A stretch of DNA of 64,000 nucleotides. Source: JAOAFX01 sp965649105 (GTDB taxonomy: Bacteria > Hydrothermota > Tepidihabitantia > SM23-42 > JAOAFX01). A program made the position numbers and the translations under genes. Location: NCBI GenBank assembly GCA_965649105.1, contig CBFGJP010000001.1, positions 39,532 through 103,531 on the forward strand, read 5' to 3'. Shown piece by piece: positions 54,513-61,123 of the stretch (the first letter of the stretch is position 1; every line of letters begins with the position of its first letter). The notes below the pieces were generated by a model, which was not told where the DNA came from, did not search any database, and saw nothing but the letters and a program-made list of their open reading frames with translations.

Positions 54513-56036
54513 CTATCCCAGACTACCGACCTCTCTTTCAACCTCTTCAAGAATCTCACATGATTTTACCAATTCTTTCATTTTATTATGGTCAGGATAT
54601 AATGGGCGATCTTCTTCAAGGTGGGGAATATATTTTCTAATGACTTTTCTTGCGGCATTGACACCTTTACCAGGATTAAATTCACGGAAATCCAATGCCT
54701 GAGCGGCAGCCATAAATTCAACCCCAAGTATCCCATAAGAATTATCAATGATCTGTTCGTTCTTCAATGCCGTATTCATCCCCATTGAAACAAAATCTTC
54801 CTGGTCGGCTGCCGCAGGGATTGACTGAATTGAGGCAGGCATTGAAAGAATTCTTTGTTCAACGATCATCATATCCGCAGTATATTGGCTGAGCATAAAT
54901 CCAGAAAATATACCTGGATTTTTGGTCAAAAACGCCGGAAGACCGACACTCAAATTTGGATTGGTCAATCTGTTGAGACGCCTTTCCGATAAGACGCAGA
55001 CCATTGTCACCGCTGCTCCCACCATATCCATTGGCAATGAAATCGGCGAACCCTGGAAATTGGCACCGGTCAAGGTAAGATCCTGATCTGATAGAAATAT
55101 AGGATTATCACCGACACCGTTCAACTCGATTTCAACCTGCTGTCTTGCCCAACGCACCGCATCATGTGCGGCACCAATAACCTGAGGTGATGAACGCATT
55201 GAATACGCATCCTGGACCTTGGTTTTGAATTTTCCACTGAGCAAATCACTTCCTTGAATGCACTTCATTATTGCCTTTGCTGAACGAATTGCCCCAGGAA
55301 ATCCCCTTGCCTCATGAACCCGCACATCATACGGTTTTAGATTGGCAATCAGTGCCTCTAAGGTCATTGCACATGCGATCTCTGCCTGTTTTAGCCAGCG
55401 ATTTATATCATATAACTGGAGCGCACTTATTGCAGTGATAAAATTTGAACCGTTGATTATTGCCAGTCCATCTCTTGCCTTAAGTCCGGGGATTGAAATT
55501 CCTGCCCTTTCCATTGCCACCCTGCCCGGCAACCTTTCGCCCTGATAGAATGCCTCTCCCTCACCAAGCATTAAAAGTGCGATCTGAGACATTGGTGCTA
55601 AATCTCCACAGGCACCAACCGAACCCTTCCGGCAAACCACAGGAGTCACACCTTTATTTAACATTTCAATCAATGTCATCGTGATTTCCGGTCGGCACGC
55701 CGATCTACCTTTTGCATGGACATTTATCCGGCTGGCCATTGCTCCGCGCACATATTCTATGGGCATCGGCTCACCAATACCCGCAGCGTGATTATAAATT
55801 AAATATCTCTGAAATTGCTCAACCTCTTCGTCTGATAAAACTATCTCAGACAATTCACCAATTCCAGTATTGGTTCCATACATTACTTCCCTTGCCTTCA
55901 ATTTCTTTTCAAGCATTGCCCGACATTTTTTAATCTCCTCAAGAGATGCTGGTGCAATTTCCACTTTTTCATTATGGCGGGCAATTGCAACAAGTTTTTC
56001 AATTGTTAAATTCTTTCCATCAAGGATTATTGACAT
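54513..56036 (-). CDS. hutH: Histidine ammonia-lyase with an Ala-Cys-Gly cofactor triad
   Basis: A 507-residue lyase that deaminates L-histidine to urocanate. YGTNTGIG, NHAAGIGEP, RINVHAKGRS, GDNPIF and PAAADQEDFVSMGMNTALK are all family motifs. The 4-methylideneimidazolone cofactor normally forms from Ala-Ser-Gly; here the DNA reads GCC TGT GGA, so residues 142-144 are Ala-Cys-Gly. The position is the same as in Pseudomonas HutH. I start at ATG 56036, behind AAGGAG and a TTGACT-N16-TATAAT promoter; longer upstream frames cross the promoter. HutU, HutI and HutG are absent from the window. An aromatic-amino-acid lyase function remains possible. Confidence 0.85.
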   Translation of the reverse strand: MSIILDGKNLTIEKLVAIARHNEKVEIAPASLEEIKKCRAMLEKKLKAREVMYGTNTGIGELSEIVLSDEEVEQFQRYLIYNHAAGIGEPMPIEYVRGAMASRINVHAKGRSACRPEITMTLIEMLNKGVTPVVCRKGSVGACGDLAPMSQIALLMLGEGEAFYQGERLPGRVAMERAGISIPGLKARDGLAIINGSNFITAISALQLYDINRWLKQAEIACAMTLEALIANLKPYDVRVHEARGFPGAIRSAKAIMKCIQGSDLLSGKFKTKVQDAYSMRSSPQVIGAAHDAVRWARQQVEIELNGVGDNPIFLSDQDLTLTGANFQGSPISLPMDMVGAAVTMVCVLSERRLNRLTNPNLSVGLPAFLTKNPGIFSGFMLSQYTADMMIVEQRILSMPASIQSIPAAADQEDFVSMGMNTALKNEQIIDNSYGILGVEFMAAAQALDFREFNPGKGVNAARKVIRKYIPHLEEDRPLYPDHNKMKELVKSCEILEEVEREVGSLG

Positions 56037-56058
56037 AATCTTGTTCTCCTTTTTGGTT

Positions 56059-56086
56059 ATTATACTTATCCTTGCATAAAAGTCAA
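56059..56086 (-). promoter_or_regulatory. Promoter of hutH
   Basis: On the minus strand, TTGACT (56081-56086), a 16-bp spacer and a perfect TATAAT (56059-56064). The leader of about 15 nt includes AAGGAG before the ATG at 56036. Confidence 0.85.
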
Positions 56087-56328
56087 TTCCTTGACAATCT
56101 ATATTCAGTACATCTTTTGTTTTTTTGAAATATTCAGTCTTACTACTAAATGTCATCATACATTTCTTTTTGTCGTAGCCACTATTCTCAAATATTTATA
56201 AAATCACAATCTCAATCCCCTCTTTCCCCATTTTATAAATGGTAAATAGTAAATAAAAAAACCGAACTTATGATATTTAGGAAGAAAACTCAGAAACTAA
56301 TTCTTACATAAAAAAATATAGGGTGAGC

Positions 56329-56356
56329 TTGACAATGAATTAAATAGCAATATACT
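56329..56356 (+). promoter_or_regulatory. Promoter of the GT-C gene, leaderless type
   Basis: TTGACA (56329-56334), a 16-bp spacer and TATACT (56351-56356). The GTG start at 56362 follows after 5 nt, with no ribosome binding site. Confidence 0.75.
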
Positions 56357-56361
56357 AAGCA

Positions 56362-57717
56362 GTGTTTAAGAAACAGATATTGATCGGATCCTTATTATTA
56401 TATACCGCGATATTTTTTTTCTTCTACCCGTTAAATACCGGTATAGTTGATGAAACCGCCTATCTTTCAATGGCATATACATTGCAAAATGGTAAGTTAT
56501 ATTATGACCAGGCTGGTATTTATGCTGCACCTGCATCAATAAAATTTAATAATCACCTCGCATCACGTTATCCACCTGGTAACAGCTTATTACTTCTGCC
56601 TTTTACCAGACTAAATTATAACCTTATATTTTTGCGTGGATACATATTAATGGTTCTTGGCTTTATAATACTAATTGCAATACTTTCACATTATAATCTT
56701 CCTTCATATTATGCCCTACTTTTTCTGTTCCATCCATCGATGGTTTTATATAGTCGAACAGTAATGAGTGATTTACCATGCACGATTTGTTGCTTAGCAG
56801 GACTGATTTCTTTTATTAAAAAGAAATATATTCTTGCTGGCATTGTATTCGGACTAAATATTGCAATAAGATATCCTTCAATATTGATACCCATTGCACT
56901 AATTGTCATCTTTTTTATAAAAAAAGATTTCTCTAATTTAGTAAAATTTTTAATTGGTAATGCTACTGGAGTAATGCCGATTCTACTTTATCACATTTTA
57001 GTATTCCATACCGTAATCGGACCTGCGCGTGCGAATATCATTGGATTTTCATTTAGCAATTTACCAATTATGTTTTTCCAATTCTTTCTAATGATAAATA
57101 TTATATTTCCGCTTATGTTGCTGATTAGTTTTAAAACAAAACTTATTGAAAAATGGTATTTTATTTTTCCAGTTTTGATTTTTTTATTATTTTTCTCATT
57201 GCAGTATTATAGCGATACCGGAAAAAATTTTTTTGAGACATTAATTCGTGGTCAAAGGTATATGTTGCCTGTGATTCCCTTTTTAATAATTCCATATTCG
57301 GAATTTGTAGAAAGGACAAGGTTTTTTAAGAAAATTTTAACTGGATTTATCATAACATTAGTCTTTTTAAATATAATTATCAGTTATAAACATCAGCGTT
57401 TTTTAGATAAACAGACATATTATCAAAATAAACTTTATGAATATGCAAAAGATGCGGATGTGATTGTTGGTAATAAAGATATCTACGAACTCATCAATCC
57501 ATTCATTAAACCAGTGAAATGGGAATCATTTGAATCTGAAGGAAAATTAATAAATGTTAATATATCTAATGACAATAAAAAAATCTATCTTGCCTGTCTT
57601 GCGAGAAGCGAAAATATAAAAAATTTATTTTATGAGTTATTAATTAAGACTAAAACGACAAAAGAAATATATAAAGAAGAAAATCCCCAATATTTTGCAA
57701 TCTATTTAATGGAGTAG
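56362..57717 (+). CDS. GT-C family membrane glycosyltransferase (ArnT/PMT-like)
   Basis: A 451-residue polytopic protein with about ten to eleven hydrophobic helices. Its first periplasmic loop, NTGIVDETAYLSMAYTL, carries the acidic DE of polyprenyl-phosphate-sugar transferases (GT39/83/ArnT-like), and LASRYPPGNSLLLLPF continues the conserved loop. A C-terminal soluble domain of about 90 residues follows. It presumably moves a sugar from a lipid carrier to an acceptor in the periplasm; donor and acceptor are unknown. The start is GTG at 56362, only 5 nt below a TATACT box. Confidence 0.75.
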   Translation: MFKKQILIGSLLLYTAIFFFFYPLNTGIVDETAYLSMAYTLQNGKLYYDQAGIYAAPASIKFNNHLASRYPPGNSLLLLPFTRLNYNLIFLRGYILMVLGFIILIAILSHYNLPSYYALLFLFHPSMVLYSRTVMSDLPCTICCLAGLISFIKKKYILAGIVFGLNIAIRYPSILIPIALIVIFFIKKDFSNLVKFLIGNATGVMPILLYHILVFHTVIGPARANIIGFSFSNLPIMFFQFFLMINIIFPLMLLISFKTKLIEKWYFIFPVLIFLLFFSLQYYSDTGKNFFETLIRGQRYMLPVIPFLIIPYSEFVERTRFFKKILTGFIITLVFLNIIISYKHQRFLDKQTYYQNKLYEYAKDADVIVGNKDIYELINPFIKPVKWESFESEGKLINVNISNDNKKIYLACLARSENIKNLFYELLIKTKTTKEIYKEENPQYFAIYLME

Positions 57718-57720
57718 AAA

Positions 57721-57750
57721 TAAAAAGGGCTGGAATTCCAGCCCTTTTTA
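57721..57750. terminator. Bidirectional terminator, perfect 30-bp palindrome
   Basis: Two arms (TAAAAAGGGCTGGAA and its exact complement) form a hairpin with A and T tracts on both sides, between the convergent GT-C gene (ends 57717) and the Spy-like gene (ends 57751). Confidence 0.9.
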
Positions 57751-58197
57751 TTAATCTTTTTCTTCGCGTTCAATTTCAATCTTTTTAATAAACTTCTTTC
57801 TTGGCATTTTCAATTTTTCTCTCTGTTCAGGGGTAAGAATTGCATGAATTTTCAATTTTTCCTCTATATTTAACCTTTTTATCTGCCATTCAAGTTCGTG
57901 AATCTCCTGACTGAGTTTTAATATTCTATCTTTATTTGGATTATCAACCTTCATCTCTTTATGGAGGTCAATATGTTTTAATTCAATCTGGGATTTGATC
58001 GGGATGATATTCTTCCTTGTTTCAATCCGTATATCTTCAATCTTTGTCTTCTGTTCAGAAGAAAGTTCGTCCAGTAATTCAGGAGGAAACGGTTCCATAT
58101 CTTTAGGATCCGGCTTGTGCCGCGGGCACATATCCTGGGCATACCCAAATAAACCTGTCAGAAGTATCAAAGATAAGATTAGTGTAAGGTTTCTCAT
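57751..58197 (-). CDS. Spy/CpxP-like periplasmic protein
   Basis: A 148-residue secreted helical protein. A signal peptide (MRNLTLILSLILLTGLFGYA) precedes a Cys-Pro-Arg-His segment and helices with LSSEQKTKIEDIR and ILTPEQREKLKMPRKK, the LTxxQ motifs of the Spy/CpxP/ZraP family. These act as ATP-independent chaperones or metal-responsive stress proteins in the periplasm. HKPDPKDMEPFPPELL is not a recognised metal site. I choose ATG 58197 behind AAGGAGG; the longer open frame upstream overlaps the neighbouring GT4 gene. Confidence 0.75.
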   Translation of the reverse strand: MRNLTLILSLILLTGLFGYAQDMCPRHKPDPKDMEPFPPELLDELSSEQKTKIEDIRIETRKNIIPIKSQIELKHIDLHKEMKVDNPNKDRILKLSQEIHELEWQIKRLNIEEKLKIHAILTPEQREKLKMPRKKFIKKIEIEREEKD

Positions 58198-58244
58198 AAA
58201 ACCTCCTTTCTGATTATTTTGACGAAAATTATATTCTAATTGGT

Positions 58245-59372
58245 TTAAACGCTCTTCAATTCTTTTAACTTCTTGATATAAAATCCTTCTATTTTTTTTG
58301 CAATATTGAACCAAGAATAATCTTTTACAAATTCTTTTCCATTATTTATCAATCTCTTTCTTAAATCTTCATTTTGCAATACCCTGATAATCTTCTGTGC
58401 AATATCTTCGGGTTTGTAGGGGTCAAAAAACAAACCATTATAACCATCTATGATCACCCGGTCATAACCCGGAATTCGTGATGTCACAACCGGCTTTCCC
58501 ACTGCCATGGCTTCCAGCAGGACAATTCCAAATGATTCTCCACCAAGCGCCGGCGAACAATAGACATCGCCCGTAGCATAATATCTTGGTATCTCCTCGG
58601 ATTTTGCAAATCCTTTGAAAACAACTACTTCCGATAAATCTAATTCCTGCACAAGTTTTTTGCAGTCATCTTCCAGCGGTCCCTTTCCCACCACTATTAG
58701 AATTACATTCTTTAATTCACCTTTTATCAAAGGCATTGCCCGCAGAAGTTCAATCAGTCCTTTTCGGCGGTCAAGTCTGCCCAAGTATAAAATTTTATTC
58801 TTTTTATTTTTAAATTCAGAAAAAGGGAGAACTCCGGGATGAAATTTCTCTAAATCAATACCGTTTGGAATAATTGTATAATCACCTGGGATATAGGGCA
58901 GGAAAGTATCCCTCGAGGTCTCGGAAACTGCAATCAAACCGTGGAGTTTATCGATATATCGCTTAAATAATTTTCTGAAAATCAGCGAGCCGGTGCGATA
59001 GTATTTAAACCCCGTTGAGTGAAATGTAGTGATATTGAGTGCCTTTGAATAATGCAGGGCGAAGAAAGAAATGCTCGGAGGAAATGGTCCCATCGTGTGA
59101 ATCACATCAAATTTTTCTTCCTCAAGAAATCTTTTAACCTTCCTTGGAATATCCCAGCCCATGGATAAGGTTGCGAATGATTTATTCATTGGTATATAAA
59201 AAACTCTGCCAATGCGGATTACATCTGGTTCATATTCCTCATTTCTATAATGGGTCGTGAGAATTTTTACTGCATGCCCGAGACGCCTTAGATATTTTGC
59301 AAGATAATGAGTATATTCAGAAACGCCCGAAGGATAAGGATAATAAGGGTCAGAGACCAAGCATATCTTCAT
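58245..59372 (-). CDS. Glycosyltransferase family 4
   Basis: A 375-residue GT-B enzyme. MKICLVSDPYYPYPSGVSEY with the GG-like acceptor loop opens the N-terminal domain. ILYLGRLDRRKGLIELLRAM starts the donor domain, and GGESFGIVLLEAMAVGKPVV is the EX7E motif that binds the nucleotide sugar. FHSTGFKYYRTGSLIFRKLF resembles PimA-like phosphatidylinositol mannosyltransferases, but the substrate cannot be deduced. Retaining mechanism by family. The gene sits 15 nt after the cyclophilin gene. Confidence 0.87.
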   Translation of the reverse strand: MKICLVSDPYYPYPSGVSEYTHYLAKYLRRLGHAVKILTTHYRNEEYEPDVIRIGRVFYIPMNKSFATLSMGWDIPRKVKRFLEEEKFDVIHTMGPFPPSISFFALHYSKALNITTFHSTGFKYYRTGSLIFRKLFKRYIDKLHGLIAVSETSRDTFLPYIPGDYTIIPNGIDLEKFHPGVLPFSEFKNKKNKILYLGRLDRRKGLIELLRAMPLIKGELKNVILIVVGKGPLEDDCKKLVQELDLSEVVVFKGFAKSEEIPRYYATGDVYCSPALGGESFGIVLLEAMAVGKPVVTSRIPGYDRVIIDGYNGLFFDPYKPEDIAQKIIRVLQNEDLRKRLINNGKEFVKDYSWFNIAKKIEGFYIKKLKELKSV

Positions 59373-59387
59373 TAACCTTAAAGGGCT

Positions 59388-59939
59388 TTATTTTTCTTCT
59401 ATCCAGGCTTTCTCCATTATCACATCATTCAAAGGACGGTCAAAAGGGGGACCAGAGGTCGGCACCGCTCCTATCTTTTCAACAACATCCATCCCCTGGA
59501 CAACTTCTCCAATAATAGTATACCTTCCATCGAGCCTGGGCTGGGGTTCAAGGCAGATATAAAACTGTGAACCATTTGTGTTGGGTCCCCGATTTGCCAT
59601 TGCGACCGTGCCCTTTAAATGTTTTAAATTAGGTGCGATTTCATCTTCAATCTCATAGCCGGGGTCTCCGGTTCCATCTCCCTTGGGACAGCCACCCTGA
59701 ATCACAAAGCCTTTAATAATTCGGTGGAATGTCAATCCATTGTAAAAACCCTTGTTTGTCAGGTCAATGATATTTTTTACATTTTTCGGTGCCTCATCAG
59801 GATAGAGTTTAATAACAATCTCACCGAAATTCTTAACCGTTAAATGCATATATGGAGATTTTTTTGTTTGATTCATATTAGCGCCCTTCTGCCCACCACA
59901 GGTAATAATCAATAACCCTAAGAGCAAAATCTTTTTCAT
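59388..59939 (-). CDS. Peptidyl-prolyl cis-trans isomerase, cyclophilin type (exported)
   Basis: A 183-residue enzyme. The N-terminus MKKILLLGLLIITCGGQKG looks like a lipoprotein or signal sequence with cysteine at 14; the residue before the Cys is Thr, so lipidation is uncertain. The cyclophilin domain has FHRIIKGFVIQGGCPKGDG (active Arg and Gln), GTVAMANRGPNTNGSQFYI and LDGRYTIIGEVVQGMDVV. The catalytic Trp is not present (commonly so in bacterial forms). It probably assists outer-membrane or secreted protein folding in the periplasm. AAGGAGG precedes the ATG. Confidence 0.9.
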   Translation of the reverse strand: MKKILLLGLLIITCGGQKGANMNQTKKSPYMHLTVKNFGEIVIKLYPDEAPKNVKNIIDLTNKGFYNGLTFHRIIKGFVIQGGCPKGDGTGDPGYEIEDEIAPNLKHLKGTVAMANRGPNTNGSQFYICLEPQPRLDGRYTIIGEVVQGMDVVEKIGAVPTSGPPFDRPLNDVIMEKAWIEEK

Positions 59940-59962
59940 AAATAATACCTCCTTCAGAGTTA

Positions 59963-59990
59963 ATTATAATCAAGAATAAAAAAAAGTAAA
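59963..59990 (-). promoter_or_regulatory. Promoter of the cyclophilin-GT4 genes
   Basis: On the minus strand, TTTACT (59985-59990), a 16-bp spacer and TATAAT (59963-59968). A leader of about 17 nt carries AAGGAGG. Confidence 0.7.
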
Positions 59991-60002
59991 TAAGTAAATG
60001 AT

Positions 60003-60914
60003 TTAAATCAAGTCTTCAGGAAAAGGCTCAAGATATTTCTGGGATAACAAATATGTATCATCGAACCGGAAAGCGAAATTTTTAAGGATTTCAATGACTG
60101 TATTCAGTGTCACAGTGCCATTTTTATATTTTTCAAGCAGATTTAAAAAATGTCTCTTTTCTTTCTCGTTCAGTCCCTTTGAAAAATAGCCATAAATATG
60201 CAGGATGGTATTGTAATGCTTTGATCGGGATGGTTTTTTTGCAAACGCACCATAAAATAGATTTCGGTAGTGTGTAAATTTTTCTTTTAAATCCATCTTT
60301 CCATCCGCTACAATCTTCCCCAATTCTTTCAGGTTTTTTTGGCTATATGTCATAAGCAGATATTTGTATCGGGTATGGAATTTTACGAGTTCACCTGCAT
60401 CAGGGACTTCATTCAAATTCCGAAATTCAGCATAAGCAAATATCCTTATTAAGAAATGCTCGCGTAATTCTGAATTTTTTAATCTCCCTTCGTGTTCCGC
60501 TGGCAATTCAGGAAAACTGTTTTTTATACCCTCAGCAAAGAATCCATCGGTCCTACCCACGATTTTATTATCGCGATAATAATTTGCCGATGTAATACCA
60601 CAGGATGGTGATTTACTCTTTAGTAAAAATCCATCAATATCGCTAACGAGCTTTATGAAATCACTGATGTAATTTTTAATATTTTCAGTCAAATCCTTTC
60701 CGGTCTCTGGCTGATACAATCTTTTTTTATCATTCTCTTTTACTACAATTATCCTTGGCCTTGGCACACCCAGCCCCATCTTTATCTCTGGGCAGACAAG
60801 TTCATAATCTATATACTTCTTCAACCTTTCTACAAATTCATCCTGTACAATCCCGCCATTATACCGCACCGGATAACAAAAGCATTTGCTCAGTATTATT
60901 CTTGGTTTCTCCAT
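60003..60914 (-). CDS. DUF523/DUF1722 protein (TudS-like desulfurase domain plus YbgA-like domain)
   Basis: A 303-residue two-domain protein. The N-terminal half is DUF523, with KCFCYPVRYNGG, CPEIKMGLGVPRPR and SKSPSCGI; the three cysteines of CxxC-type positions could hold the 4Fe-4S cluster described for 2-thiouracil desulfurase TudS. The C-terminal half is DUF1722 (LVKFHTRYKYLLMTYSQKNLKELG). The pair is common in bacteria as YbgA-like fusions. I begin at ATG 60914 since a perfect promoter ends 7 nt upstream; a longer frame to 61028 would span the promoter. Confidence 0.82.
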   Translation of the reverse strand: MEKPRIILSKCFCYPVRYNGGIVQDEFVERLKKYIDYELVCPEIKMGLGVPRPRIIVVKENDKKRLYQPETGKDLTENIKNYISDFIKLVSDIDGFLLKSKSPSCGITSANYYRDNKIVGRTDGFFAEGIKNSFPELPAEHEGRLKNSELREHFLIRIFAYAEFRNLNEVPDAGELVKFHTRYKYLLMTYSQKNLKELGKIVADGKMDLKEKFTHYRNLFYGAFAKKPSRSKHYNTILHIYGYFSKGLNEKEKRHFLNLLEKYKNGTVTLNTVIEILKNFAFRFDDTYLLSQKYLEPFPEDLI

Positions 60915-60921
60915 AATCTGA

Positions 60922-60949
60922 ATTATATTTGTAGTTTGTATTATGTCAA
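60922..60949 (-). promoter_or_regulatory. Promoter of the DUF523/DUF1722 gene, leaderless type
   Basis: Perfect consensus on the minus strand: TTGACA (60944-60949), a 16-bp spacer and TATAAT (60922-60927). The ATG at 60914 follows after 7 nt without a ribosome binding site. Confidence 0.85.
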
Positions 60950-61087
60950 TATTCCGATTTATACGCTTTTGCATCCTCCATTGTTTAAATTCCCCTTTTC
61001 TCCGTTTAGGAAAGGGAACTTCAAACACAGGCAGAAATAAAATTTATATTTGAAAAATAAGACAGATTCCCATTGTAAAAAAATTGC

Positions 61088-61115
61088 TTGACAAAGATTA
61101 AATCCTACGTATTAT
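61088..61115 (+). promoter_or_regulatory. Promoter of the C25-like gene, leaderless type
   Basis: TTGACA (61088-61093), a 16-bp spacer and TATTAT (61110-61115). The ATG at 61124 follows after 8 nt, with no ribosome binding site. Confidence 0.8.
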
Positions 61116-61123
61116 CTATATAG

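Larger units (their letters stand above)
56037..56361. other. Intergenic region between hutH and the GT-C gene
   Basis: Holds the divergent promoters of hutH (56059-56086) and the GT-C gene (56329-56356). The roughly 240 bp between them has no convincing gene, repeat or hairpin. A TTGACA at 56091 has no matching -10 box. Confidence 0.5.
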
